DNA of 36,690 bases from an uncultured Saprospiraceae bacterium (GCA_937934275.1 CALHAM010000055.1:1-36690), one strand, 5' to 3'. Positions 24,227 to 34,504 are shown, counted from the first letter of the stretch. Made by a program: numbers and translations. The notes: generated by a model not told the origin, from the letters alone.

Positions 24227-24268
24227 GAAACGTTTCTACCAAAAGGGTGGGAACGTTTCTATTTTTTT
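24227..24268 (+). promoter_or_regulatory. intrinsic terminator / attenuator in the greA leader
   Basis: Arms 24227-24240 and 24246-24259 form a 14-bp stem (two G-U pairs) with a 5-nt loop AAAAG, followed by TA and seven T residues (24262-24268). No plus-strand gene precedes it: nspC is on the other strand. It can only terminate transcripts from the promoter just upstream, giving a leader RNA of roughly 45-50 nt, or be passed to express greA 36 bp further on. Confidence 0.8.
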
Positions 24269-24303
24269 CGGATACACTATCCTAACCTAATTACGGAGTT
24301 GTT

Positions 24304-24780
24304 ATGTCGAGCTACACCTATCTGACAAAAAGCGGATACGAAAAACTGAGAACAGAGTTAGAAGAGTTGAAGACAACGGGGCGAGCTGAGGCCGCTCGCG
24401 CCATTGCGGAGGCACGCGCTCAGGGCGACCTCTCCGAGAACGCCGAGTACGATGCGGCTAAAGAAGCACAGGGAATGTTGGAGATGCGGATTAGCGAGTT
24501 GGAAACGCTATTAGCAAATGCCCGCATATTGGATGAGTCTCAGGTGGATACCTCACAGGTAGCCATATTTTCAAACGTTAAGATCAAAAACTTAAAAACG
24601 GGCAAAGAGCTGACTTATAAGTTGGTTTCTGAGACGGAGGCCGATATCAAACAGATGAAGATTTCGGTTTCCTCGCCCATTGGCGCTGGTCTTTTGGGAA
24701 AAAAGCGAGGCGAAATAGCCCGCATCTCAACGCCAGGAGGAACTTTGGAGTTCGAGATTTTGGACATTTCTATTGGCTAA
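24304..24780 (+). CDS. greA: transcription elongation factor GreA
   Basis: 158 residues, the usual length. Binds the RNA polymerase secondary channel and stimulates cleavage of backtracked transcripts. N-terminal antiparallel coiled coil (about 1-75) with the acidic tip in ARAQGDLSENAEYDAAKE, where the D and E of GDLSENAEY are the catalytic pair; C-terminal FKBP-like domain ending EFEILDI. Preceded by a consensus promoter and an intrinsic terminator in its leader, so expression is probably attenuated. The HIT gene follows after 20 bp, then the glycosidase after 3 bp, so all three are likely co-transcribed. Confidence 0.97.
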   Translation: MSSYTYLTKSGYEKLRTELEELKTTGRAEAARAIAEARAQGDLSENAEYDAAKEAQGMLEMRISELETLLANARILDESQVDTSQVAIFSNVKIKNLKTGKELTYKLVSETEADIKQMKISVSSPIGAGLLGKKRGEIARISTPGGTLEFEILDISIG

Positions 24781-24800
24781 ACCCAACTTAGGCGCACACC

Positions 24801-25196
24801 ATGGCCTCTATTTTCTCTCGTATCGTCGCTGGCGAGCTGCCGTGTCACAAAATTGCTGAAACGGCGGACTATTTAGCTTTTTTAGACATTCGCCCTCAGG
24901 TAAAGGGACATACGTTGTGTATTCCCAAACGCGAGGAGGATTACATTTTCGACCTGAACGATGACGAGTTGTCGGGCTTAATGGTGTTTGCTAAACGCGT
25001 GGCTCGGGCGCTTCAGGAGGTGGTTCCCTGCAAGCGCATTGGTATTGCGGTGGTGGGCTTAGAGGTTCCGCATGCTCATGTACATTTGATGCCGATCAAC
25101 GCGGTTTCGGATTTGGGCTTCAAAGAGCCGCTGCAGATGACCTCCGACGAATTGGCCGCTTTAGCAGCCCAGGTTGCTGCGCGCGTCTCTCTTTAG
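24801..25196 (+). CDS. HIT family hydrolase (HINT-like)
   Basis: 131 residues. Histidine-triad nucleotide hydrolase; HAHVH triad at H91, H93, H95 (followed by LMP), plus N-terminal FSRIVAGELPCHKI, typical of the HINT branch that cleaves adenosine phosphoramidates and aminoacyl-AMP-like compounds. Cytoplasmic. The combination greA-HIT is common in Bacteroidota. ATG at 24801; stop is 3 bp before the glycosidase start. Confidence 0.93.
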   Translation: MASIFSRIVAGELPCHKIAETADYLAFLDIRPQVKGHTLCIPKREEDYIFDLNDDELSGLMVFAKRVARALQEVVPCKRIGIAVVGLEVPHAHVHLMPINAVSDLGFKEPLQMTSDELAALAAQVAARVSL

Positions 25197-25199
25197 CCC

Positions 25200-26261
25200 A
25201 TGAGCGCGCGTTGGCTTTCGTATTGGGCAAACACCCTGGTGCTAATGGGTTTTGGAGGCCAGGTCGGATGCCTTTGCCGCGATCGCGCTGCGGCAGATGT
25301 TGTTCAGCGAGAAGAGCGCGCCCGCATCCATGGCATAACGCTGGTCGCTCCGCCAGAGCCTTTTGCTGCAGACCCCATGCCGCCCTTGCGCCAAGCAGGG
25401 GCCAATTGGGTGGCTGTGGTCCCGTATGCCTTTACTCGCCCGGGCACACCCACCGTCTGCTATGCAGTGTCGGGCTGGCAGTGGTGGGGCGAGCGGCCCG
25501 AAGGTGTTTGCGAGACGGTACAACTAGCTCATGAGGCAGGTCTGCGCGTTATGCTGAAGCCGCAACTGTACTTGTTCGGTTGTTGGACGGGCCAGCTGGC
25601 CTTCGACGACGATGACCACTGGCGCTTGTGGGAAGAGCAGTATGCTCAGTATATCCTCGACATGGCTCGTCTGGCCGATTCCTTTGGCGTCGAGCTGTTC
25701 TGTGTCGGTACGGAATTGCGCGCGTCTGTGGCACAACGCCCCGCCTTTTGGTCGGCGCTTATTGCGCAGGTGCGTCAAGTGTATCGCGGAGCACTCACCT
25801 ATTCCGCCAATTGGGACGACTGGGAAGCTGTGCCTTTTTGGGGGCAGCTCGATTACATCGGATTAAGTGCTTATTTTCCGCTCGTCCAAAGCGATACACC
25901 CTCGCTTCAGGCGCTCAAGGCGGCTTGGAAGCCACACGTCCAGCGCTTACGCTCCTTTAGCCAACGATGGCAAAAGCCGGTGCTCTTTACCGAATTTGGC
26001 TACCTGAGTGTGGACGGGGCTGGAGGACGTACTTGGGAGTTGGAGAAACGCGTTCAGCACTTGCCCATCAATGAGTGCGCACAGGCCAATTGTATAGAAG
26101 CGCTGCTGTCGACGTTTCAGCGAGAACCCTGGTGGGCTGGCGGCTTCCTATGGAAGTGGTTCCCGAACTTGCGCGGGCATGAGGGCTACCCCGAGCGCGA
26201 TTACACGCCTCAAGGTAAGCAGGCAGAGCAGACGCTTCGCCGATGGTATCGAAGGCATTAA
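25200..26261 (+). CDS. glycoside hydrolase, GH113-like (TIM barrel)
   Basis: 353 residues. (beta/alpha)8-barrel with acid/base and nucleophile candidates E172 in CVGTEL and E265 in LFTEFGY, plus YSANWD, LDYIGLSAYFPL and a late WKWFP segment; this layout matches family GH113, whose studied members are beta-mannanases. The specificity here is unproven. The N-terminal 25 residues are hydrophobic and end in a Cys-containing stretch (QVGCLC), so export, perhaps as a lipoprotein, is possible but the lipobox is poor. Start ATG at 25200, 3 bp after the HIT stop; likely in the greA operon. No sugar transporter or other glycosidase is nearby. Confidence 0.82.
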   Translation: MSARWLSYWANTLVLMGFGGQVGCLCRDRAAADVVQREERARIHGITLVAPPEPFAADPMPPLRQAGANWVAVVPYAFTRPGTPTVCYAVSGWQWWGERPEGVCETVQLAHEAGLRVMLKPQLYLFGCWTGQLAFDDDDHWRLWEEQYAQYILDMARLADSFGVELFCVGTELRASVAQRPAFWSALIAQVRQVYRGALTYSANWDDWEAVPFWGQLDYIGLSAYFPLVQSDTPSLQALKAAWKPHVQRLRSFSQRWQKPVLFTEFGYLSVDGAGGRTWELEKRVQHLPINECAQANCIEALLSTFQREPWWAGGFLWKWFPNLRGHEGYPERDYTPQGKQAEQTLRRWYRRH

Positions 26262-26318
26262 ATGCAGCAAAGCCGACGTGCCCAACAGGCTAATCCCATG
26301 CATTCCTCGACGAACTAC

Positions 26319-26326
26319 TACCTTTG
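26319..26326 (+). promoter_or_regulatory. -7 box (TACCTTTG) of the HD-PycTM gene
   Basis: Exact consensus match, 15 nt before the ATG at 26342; it overlaps a TTG that could otherwise be taken as the start codon, so that TTG is ruled out. No clear -33 element. Confidence 0.5.
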
Positions 26327-26341
26327 TCCAAATCCGACGAG

Positions 26342-27598
26342 ATGATGAGTTCTTCCACGCCCTCTCTATTAGAGGCCACAGAGGCTTACGTGAGCGCCTA
26401 CTTCGCCGAGTACATGCCGGCTAAGTACGTGTTCCACGACTTGGAACACACCGTGCAGACTGTAGCAGCGGCCAAAATGCTGGCTGAAGCTTGCCAACTC
26501 GAGGCCCATCAAACCGAACTCCTGCTTTTGGCTACTTGGTTTCACGATACCGGCTATGCACAAGGCCCTGAAGGCCACGAGGAGCGCAGTTGTGCCCTTG
26601 CCAAGGCCTTTTTAGAGGATAAAATTACCGAAGAAGACCTGCAGATCGTCCTTCGCTGCATTTTAGCTACTAAGATACCCCAACAACCTAAAGACCTGTT
26701 GGAACAAATCATTTGCGACGCCGACCTGAGCCATCTGGGCATGAAGTCTTATTGGGAGCGCAACAGCAAACTTCGCCAAGAATTTGCGCAAACGCGCCAC
26801 GAGTTTACCAACGACAAAGTCTGGGTAGAGTTTGAACTGGAATTTATGCTGACCCACGAGTACCACACCGAGGCGGCGCGTGCACTCTTCAATAAGCGAA
26901 AGGCTAAGCATATCCAGCAGCTCGTCAAGCAAAAACGCCGTCTAAACCCTGACCAACCGCTGACGATAAGTGAAATCGTACTCCTGGGCGAGAGCGACAA
27001 TGGCGGCCCTAACGACCTGAAAAAGATTTTAGAGGAAAGCGAAAGCGAGCTTAAAATGGCGCGCTTCGGGCGTGGCGTAGAGACGATGTACCGCACCACA
27101 TATCGGACCCACACCAACTTGAGCGCTATGGCCGATAGCAAAGCTAACCTCATGCTTTCGGTAAACGCCATCGTCATCTCCATTTTAGTGTCTAATCTAA
27201 TCCCCAAACTCATGGACGGCAGTGGCCATCTGAACTTCAAACTTGCCATACCGAGTGGTCTGCTGTTGGTTACGTGTTTAGGCTCTATGATTTTTGCCAC
27301 CTTAAGTACGCGGCCTAAAGTAACAGAAGGCAAGTTTACCCGCGAGGACATCCGCCAGCGCAAGGCCAACCTGCTCTTCTTCGGAAATTTTCACAGTATG
27401 CCGCTCGAAGATTTTCAATGGGGGATCAACGAAATGCTACGCGATCCAGATTTTCTGTACAGCTCTATGAGCCGCGATCTCTACTTTTTGGGCCGCGTGT
27501 TAGCCCAAAAATATCACTACCTAAGCATTTGCTACAACATCTTTATGTACGGCCTTATCGTTTCTCTACTGGCTTTTGCCATGGCGTTTGCCCTGTAG
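26342..27598 (+). CDS. HD phosphohydrolase fused to a Pycsar-type transmembrane effector domain (PycTM)
   Basis: 418 residues. Residues about 15-190 are an HD-superfamily metal phosphohydrolase with ligands H32/H36 (FHDLEHT), H68-D69 (WFHDTGY), H79 (GHEERS) and D126/D128 (CDADLSHLG). A charged linker (about 190-240) leads to the PycTM domain (formerly DUF5706): YRTTYRTHTNLSAMADSKAN, helix 1 (about 270-290), helix 2 (about 302-322) closing with FATLSTRP, a cytoplasmic segment, and helix 3 (about 396-417). PycTM proteins are membrane-damaging effectors in Pycsar antiphage systems, which answer cCMP or cUMP. No cyclase gene adjoins. The HD domain could degrade the signal or be the sensor; both are inference. 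ATG 26342, or 26345. Confidence 0.87.
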   Translation: MMSSSTPSLLEATEAYVSAYFAEYMPAKYVFHDLEHTVQTVAAAKMLAEACQLEAHQTELLLLATWFHDTGYAQGPEGHEERSCALAKAFLEDKITEEDLQIVLRCILATKIPQQPKDLLEQIICDADLSHLGMKSYWERNSKLRQEFAQTRHEFTNDKVWVEFELEFMLTHEYHTEAARALFNKRKAKHIQQLVKQKRRLNPDQPLTISEIVLLGESDNGGPNDLKKILEESESELKMARFGRGVETMYRTTYRTHTNLSAMADSKANLMLSVNAIVISILVSNLIPKLMDGSGHLNFKLAIPSGLLLVTCLGSMIFATLSTRPKVTEGKFTREDIRQRKANLLFFGNFHSMPLEDFQWGINEMLRDPDFLYSSMSRDLYFLGRVLAQKYHYLSICYNIFMYGLIVSLLAFAMAFAL

Positions 27599-27645
27599 GC
27601 TGGGCATATCCATAATAGAAAAAAATACGCATCTCCTCCGAATTT

Positions 27646-28374
27646 ATGCCCAGCAGTCTGGTCATCATTCCTACTTACAACGAACGCGAAAACATCGAGG
27701 CCATCATCCAAGCTGTCCTTAGTCAGCCAGGCGACTTCCATGTGCTTGTGGTGGACGATGGCTCACCCGACGGCACAGCCCAACTCGTGCAGGGCATTCA
27801 GAAGGAGTTCCCACAGCAAGTGCATTTGCTAAGCCGAAAAGGCAAGCTCGGTTTAGGCACAGCCTATATTGCAGGCTTTCGCTGGGGGTTGCAGCGCTCC
27901 TACGAGTGCTTTTTTGAAATGGATGCCGATTTTTCGCATGACCCTAATGATTTGCCTCGCCTACTGAAGGTTTGCCAAGAGGGTGCTGACGTGGCTATAG
28001 GCTCGCGCTACGTGCGCCAAGGTGGCCTCAAGGATTGGCCCTTCGATCGCATTCTCCTGTCGCGTGGAGCCTCCCTATACACGCGCCTCATTTTGTGGAT
28101 GCCAGTATCAGACCCTACAGCGGGTTTTATTTGCTACCGACGCCAGGTGCTGGAGACCATCGACTTAGATAAAATCTGTTTTGTCGGCTATGCCTTTCAA
28201 ATTGCTATGAAGTATGCGGCTTACTCCCTGGGGTTTCGGTTGAAAGAGGTACCCATTATTTTTAAGGATCGACAGCGGGGACAATCTAAGATGTCGCTGC
28301 GCATTGTGCGCGAGGCCATCGTTGGAGTTTGGCAAATGCGCTGGCGCCAATACGGACGTAAAAACAAAGATTAA
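27646..28374 (+). CDS. polyprenol-phosphate mannosyltransferase-like glycosyltransferase (GT2, DPM1 type)
   Basis: 242 residues, a single soluble GT-A domain. Transfers a hexose (mannose in characterised members) from GDP- or UDP-sugar to a polyprenyl phosphate. Landmarks: IIPTYNERENI, VVDDGSPDGTA, the DXD equivalent MDADFSHDP, GSRYVRQGG, and the late DRQRGQSKMS. No C-terminal membrane helices, so it matches the DPM1-type short form. The product could feed ArnT/PMT-type enzymes such as the one at 7836. ATG at 27646; lpxB starts 8 bp after its stop, so the two are co-transcribed. Confidence 0.92.
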   Translation: MPSSLVIIPTYNERENIEAIIQAVLSQPGDFHVLVVDDGSPDGTAQLVQGIQKEFPQQVHLLSRKGKLGLGTAYIAGFRWGLQRSYECFFEMDADFSHDPNDLPRLLKVCQEGADVAIGSRYVRQGGLKDWPFDRILLSRGASLYTRLILWMPVSDPTAGFICYRRQVLETIDLDKICFVGYAFQIAMKYAAYSLGFRLKEVPIIFKDRQRGQSKMSLRIVREAIVGVWQMRWRQYGRKNKD

Positions 28375-28382
28375 CTGTGGCC

Positions 28383-29480
28383 GTGAAGTTGTATTTCATT
28401 GCCGGCGAAGCCTCGGGCGACCTACATGGGGCCAACCTCGTCAGAGCACTTTGCGCGCTGCAGCCCAACATCACTTGCCGAGCTTGGGGAGGCGATCGGA
28501 TGGCTGCAGCAGGGGCTACGCTGGTCAAACACTACCGTGACATGGCGTTCATGGGCTTTTGGGAGGTGGCTAAAAATTGGCGAACGCTATGGCGTAATTT
28601 GCAATTCTGTCGACGCGACATTGAAAATTTTCGGCCTGATGCCGTAGTGCTCATTGATTATCCTGGGTTCAACTTGCGCATTGCTCGTTGGGCCAAAAAG
28701 CGCGGCTTTCGGGTAATTTACTACATTTCGCCTCAGCTATGGGCTTGGCATGCTTCGCGCGCCTATGCTATTCGGCGCGATGTAGATCAGATGTTGGTTA
28801 TTTTGCCGTTTGAGGTGGACTTTTATCAGAAATACGGCATACAAGCCACGTGGGTGGGGCACCCTTTGTTGGATGTCATACCGGAAGCTGGGAGCGGCAA
28901 GTGCAGTGGTATCATTGCTTTACTTCCAGGCAGTCGTCAACAGGAGGTGCGCCGCATTTTGCCGGTCATGCTCTCTGTTGTGCCGCTGTTTCCCGATTAT
29001 CGTTTTCAAGTAGCAGTTGCTCCTTCGCTGCCGGAGAACCTTTTCGACGATTATAGGGCTGCCTACCCTAAGGTGGAATGGTTTTTTGGCGATGCCTACG
29101 GTGTTTTGCAGCGTGCGCAGGCTGCCTTGGTGAAATCGGGTACCTCGACGTTGGAGGCAGCTCTGTTTGAGGTACCTCAGGTGGTTTGTTACGCCGGCAG
29201 CCCTCTCTCTTACGCCATTGCACGCCGGCTGGTGCGCGTGCCCTACATCTCCCTGGTTAATATAGTCCTTGGGCGCCCTCTAGTGCGCGAGCTGATTCAG
29301 AACGAGCTGACGACTATCCGCTTACGCGATGCCTTGAGCAACGTCTTAAACCCTGCGCTCGCTGAGGCCGTCCGAGAGGGCTACCGAGAGCTAAGACTTC
29401 GCCTCGGTGGGCCGGGTGCTTCACTTCGGGCGGCTCAGCGTGTCCTGGATTGTTTGAACGAAAAAAAGCCCCTCGTTTAA
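28383..29480 (+). CDS. lpxB: lipid-A-disaccharide synthase
   Basis: 365 residues. GT19 enzyme that joins UDP-diacylglucosamine and lipid X to form the lipid A disaccharide; peripheral inner-membrane protein. The start reads VKLYFIAGEASGDLHG, the conserved N-terminus of LpxB. Further landmarks: FMGFWEV, VLIDYPGFNLRIA, YYISPQLWAW, VGHPLLD, LLPGSRQQEV and KSGTSTLEAAL. No ATG is near; GTG at 28383 matches the family start, and a second GTG at 28377 is the alternative. The stop codon lies inside the terminator loop region. Presence indicates a Gram-negative LPS-bearing envelope. Confidence 0.95.
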   Translation: MKLYFIAGEASGDLHGANLVRALCALQPNITCRAWGGDRMAAAGATLVKHYRDMAFMGFWEVAKNWRTLWRNLQFCRRDIENFRPDAVVLIDYPGFNLRIARWAKKRGFRVIYYISPQLWAWHASRAYAIRRDVDQMLVILPFEVDFYQKYGIQATWVGHPLLDVIPEAGSGKCSGIIALLPGSRQQEVRRILPVMLSVVPLFPDYRFQVAVAPSLPENLFDDYRAAYPKVEWFFGDAYGVLQRAQAALVKSGTSTLEAALFEVPQVVCYAGSPLSYAIARRLVRVPYISLVNIVLGRPLVRELIQNELTTIRLRDALSNVLNPALAEAVREGYRELRLRLGGPGASLRAAQRVLDCLNEKKPLV

Positions 29481-29508
29481 CGGACCCAGAAAAACGAGAG
29501 GCTTTTTT
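29461..29508. terminator. bidirectional terminator between lpxB and the haloperoxidase gene
   Basis: GCCCCTCGTTT (29468-29478) with AAACGAGAGGC (29492-29502), one mismatch, flanked by A7 on the left and T6 on the right, so it works for both convergent genes. The lpxB stop codon is in the loop. Confidence 0.88.
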
Positions 29509-29534
29509 GGTCTGTAAAGGGAGTAGGCTCTTCT

Positions 29535-30983
29535 TTAGCGCTTCTTCCAGGGCAGTTCTAAGATGCGCTTCGCTGCCAGTTCACCCATGCGTATTCCTTC
29601 GTCGGAGTCCATGCGGAAGTGGACACCCAACGGAATGCGCGAGTAGGCATTCTCGTAGGCAAATTCATGGAAAGAATTCAACGTGCGCGGCGTGCCGTTG
29701 AATTCGCTGCGGTACATATGGCAACGATCGGTAAAGGTGTAGGTACTTGGGTAACGCTCGTTGAACTCGAACATGGAGGAGAGGATTTTGGCGCCTGCAC
29801 CGCCAAATCCAGCGTGACCCGATGGGAAAGCGGGAAAGGCCGGCGTTACACCTTCATAGCCACTCACTGGATCGTTCAAAATGGTCAGCCAGTTAGCTGC
29901 TTCGGGGTAGTATTGGGAGATGACCCGTCGGATGTATGAAACTGGTCGCTCTAGTGCGTAAATGTACTTAGAGTTCCAGAGGACTACACTAGCATCGTTA
30001 AGGGCCATGCCCATTTTAGCGTACAATTCGGCGGCTTCTGCTAAATTGGGCTTTTCTGCCGCTAAAACCTGATTGGCCACAGCAACAGGACGCGCCGGAG
30101 GCGAAAAAGTGAGGCCTAAAATATCGTCGCTCCAAAATTCTGCCAGCCAGCGCTGCTCGTAGGCCCCTGGTCCATTTGCTTTAATGTTGTTGACGGTCAG
30201 ATAGGCCTCCATGGCTTGGTTAAAGAACAGCGATAGCGGATGCTCGCTATAGGGTATGGGCGGTCGGCAGATTTGCTCTTCTTCCCGCAAGGCGAACGTA
30301 CGCACTTGCCCCCAGAAAGGGAACAGGGCCTGGGTGAAATCGGGTACCGTCGGTGCCCAATAGCCCGGGCCTACGGGAGCATTGTAGGGAGGCTGCGGAT
30401 TCAGAAACGCGTTGTGAGCGGCAGCGTCGGTGCGCTCCCACTCGTAGAATGCACGCGCCACTTCGATGCCGCGCTGCACAGAGCGCTCTAAAATTTCTGG
30501 AGTTGTTTCTGACGCATATTTGGCATGTAGAATCTTACGGGTGCGTTCGATCTTAGCAAATTCCTCTGGATGCTCCGTTTCCATGTGGAAAAAGAAGCGT
30601 TTCATCAGGAAGGCATACACCTCGTTTACTACAGCCGGCCAGTGATATTCTAAGCTCTCATCGAATCGAGGCATTTGGAGCTCAGGATAAAGACGGGCTA
30701 AGCTGTTGAGCTCAGGGATAGCTGGAACAATGGCTTCGTATGCAGCGAAACCCATATAGCCCAAGGCGTGGGGAACTGGTCCTGGGCGATAACCTACCGC
30801 ATAGCGATCTATTTCAAGGAAGACATCGTTCCATCGAAGATACACTTCGCTGTCGAAATCTCGGGCTAATTTACGAGGTTGCTCAACCTCAACTCGACGG
30901 CAGGAAAAAACGGTTATTAGGCTCATCCCTACAAAAGAGAGGAGCCAAAACCTTAAGGCGTTGACGTTGTTCATGTGAGACAT
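29535..30983 (-). CDS. vanadium-dependent haloperoxidase / PAP2-superfamily lipoprotein
   Basis: 482 residues. Lipoprotein-type signal (LITVFSC, C28) and a long helical body. All three vanadate/phosphate-binding blocks are intact: K339-x6-R346-P347, P387-SGH390, and S448-R449-x5-H455-x3-D459. These are shared by vanadium haloperoxidases and PAP2 acid phosphatases; length and N-terminal half favour the haloperoxidase branch. Halogenation versus phosphatase activity cannot be told from sequence. Two start codons, ATG 30983 and ATG 30974, give the same signal. It sits downstream of the str operon on the same strand, but with its own -7 box and behind the fusA terminator. Confidence 0.85.
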   Translation of the reverse strand: MSHMNNVNALRFWLLSFVGMSLITVFSCRRVEVEQPRKLARDFDSEVYLRWNDVFLEIDRYAVGYRPGPVPHALGYMGFAAYEAIVPAIPELNSLARLYPELQMPRFDESLEYHWPAVVNEVYAFLMKRFFFHMETEHPEEFAKIERTRKILHAKYASETTPEILERSVQRGIEVARAFYEWERTDAAAHNAFLNPQPPYNAPVGPGYWAPTVPDFTQALFPFWGQVRTFALREEEQICRPPIPYSEHPLSLFFNQAMEAYLTVNNIKANGPGAYEQRWLAEFWSDDILGLTFSPPARPVAVANQVLAAEKPNLAEAAELYAKMGMALNDASVVLWNSKYIYALERPVSYIRRVISQYYPEAANWLTILNDPVSGYEGVTPAFPAFPSGHAGFGGAGAKILSSMFEFNERYPSTYTFTDRCHMYRSEFNGTPRTLNSFHEFAYENAYSRIPLGVHFRMDSDEGIRMGELAAKRILELPWKKR

Positions 30984-31053
30984 ACAGATTTGTTGTTAAG
31001 TGATTGATGATAAGTTGGATTATGACCAAAAATTAGACCGAATTCTTCACGCA

Positions 31054-31061
31054 CAAAAGTA
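31054..31061 (-). promoter_or_regulatory. -7 box (TACTTTTG) of the haloperoxidase gene
   Basis: TAnnTTTG match on the minus strand, 70 nt before the ATG at 30983. Lies 50 bp past the fusA terminator. Confidence 0.45.
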
Positions 31062-31110
31062 GGAAAGCTCTCGAATTTTCACGGCGTTGATTTTGGTCAG
31101 CATTAACAAT

Positions 31111-31145
31111 AAGCCCACTTTTCTAGCTTTTAGAAAAGTGGGCTT
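31111..31145 (-). terminator. terminator after fusA
   Basis: Perfect 15-bp inverted repeat (AAGCCCACTTTTCTA and its complement) with a 5-nt loop, 28 bp past the fusA stop on the minus strand. The following run is only moderately T-rich (ATTGTTAATG), so efficiency is uncertain. Confidence 0.75.
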
Positions 31146-31172
31146 GGTCGAGGCTAAAAAACAGCAGTTGGC

Positions 31173-33308
<2,136 letters not shown>

Positions 33309-33606
33309 GGTAAAAGTTACGTGTAGTTAAAGTGATAAATTTTTCCGGACAGTGCCCCTCGCTTCTGGAAAGGGGACTTAAACGGGAGATTTTACAGAAA
33401 TTCTATTTTAAGGAATTTTTAAACGGCGTTTCGAAAATTGTTTTTGATTATTCGGGATTTAGCCTTTTATCATTTGATATTCGCGCCAAAAAGCCAACAT
33501 TGCCTTTAGGATTAAAACAGCAAAACCGTCGAAAAAAACCGGTGAAAGTGCGCACAAGTGGCGTTCCGGCTTTTTTCAACGGCAGGCTGTGAGATAAAGC
33601 GCTTAT
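33309..33606 (-). other. rpsG-fusA intergenic region
   Basis: 298 bp with no credible gene. It holds a terminator-like hairpin at its rpsG end (33531-33577). The rest, which must carry the fusA leader, is A/T-rich (notably 33390-33520). I see no exact TAnnTTTG box; TAGAATTTC near the middle is a weak candidate only. Confidence 0.5.
33531..33577 (-). terminator. terminator-like hairpin after rpsG
   Basis: On the minus strand, GAAAAAAGCCGG pairs with CCGGTTTTTTTC (12 pairs, one G-U) around a 23-nt loop that itself contains the palindrome GTGCGCAC. It starts 30 nt after the rpsG stop and ends in seven T residues. Confidence 0.65.
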
Positions 33607-34074
33607 TTATACTCTGAAATGAGCGAAAGCGCGGTTAGACTCGGCCATTTTGTGCGTGTCTTCGCGCTTTTTGACGGCATTGCCTTCGCCTTTGCTAGCG
33701 GCAATGATTTCGGCAGCGAGTTTTTCGGCCATGCCTTTGCCTGAGCGCGCGCGCGCGTAGCGGATGAGCCATTTAATGCCGATGGACACTTTGCGATTGG
33801 CGGGCAGCTCCGTCGGTATTTGGAAGGTGGCTCCGCCAATGCGTCGGCTGCGAACTTCCACTTGAGGCATGACGTTGTTGAGCGCTTTTTTCCACACCTG
33901 CAACTCGTCCTCGTTGGTGCGTGCTTTTACGAGGTCCAAAGCATCGTAAAAGATGCGAAACGCAACGCTCTTCTTACCCTCCCACATCATATGATTGACA
34001 AAACGGGTAACCATTTCGTCGTTATAACGCGGATCAGGAGTCAATACTCGAGGTTTCGGTTTGTGTTTGCGCAT
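33607..34074 (-). CDS. rpsG: 30S ribosomal protein S7
   Basis: 155 residues, normal length. Primary 16S rRNA-binding protein that nucleates the 30S head and touches the E-site tRNA. N-terminus [17 protein letters not shown] and the NHMMWEGKK block match S7; the C-terminal segment [20 protein letters not shown] is the conserved end. ATG at 34074, 55 bp after rpsL. Followed by a terminator-like hairpin. Confidence 0.98.
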   Translation of the reverse strand: MRKHKPKPRVLTPDPRYNDEMVTRFVNHMMWEGKKSVAFRIFYDALDLVKARTNEDELQVWKKALNNVMPQVEVRSRRIGGATFQIPTELPANRKVSIGIKWLIRYARARSGKGMAEKLAAEIIAASKGEGNAVKKREDTHKMAESNRAFAHFRV

Positions 34075-34129
34075 GTTAAATGATAGTACTTACAGAGAAA
34101 TATAAGAATATTGGTCAGCTAAGAACCGA

Positions 34130-34504
34130 TTACTTTTTTGGACGCTTGGTGCCATATCGGCTACGGCTCTGTTTGCGGTTGTTGACGCCGGCCGTATCTA
34201 AAGCGCCCCGCACGATGGTGTAGCGCACGCCGGGAAGGTCTTTCACACGGCCACCGCGCACCAACACGATGGAGTGCTCCTGAAGGTTGTGGCCTTCGCC
34301 TGGAATATAGGCAATGACCTCTATCTGATTGGTCAGGCGTACTTTGGCCACTTTGCGCAGCGCCGAGTTAGGCTTTTTGGGCGTAGTGGTGTACACGCGC
34401 GTGCACACGCCGCGGCGCTGAGGGTTGCCTTCTAAAGCACGCGACTTGCTCTTGTACTCTAATTTCTCGCGGCCTTTGCGTACCAGCTGGTTGATGGTTG
34501 GCAT
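34130..34504 (-). CDS. rpsL: 30S ribosomal protein S12
   Basis: 124 residues. Decoding-centre protein. Family blocks [32 protein letters not shown] and [17 protein letters not shown] are intact; the lysines that change in streptomycin-resistant mutants (in PKKPNSA and RVKDLPG) are the sensitive-type residues. First gene of the str operon, with a consensus-like promoter 84-116 nt upstream and a rather long leader (about 75 nt). ATG at 34504. Confidence 0.98.
   Translation of the reverse strand: MPTINQLVRKGREKLEYKSKSRALEGNPQRRGVCTRVYTTTPKKPNSALRKVAKVRLTNQIEVIAYIPGEGHNLQEHSIVLVRGGRVKDLPGVRYTIVRGALDTAGVNNRKQSRSRYGTKRPKK

Noticed and set aside
33332-33592. 86-codon plus-strand frame in the rpsG-fusA gap
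   Set aside because: Runs through the rpsG terminator hairpin, has no promoter box and a composition typical of A/T-rich spacer.
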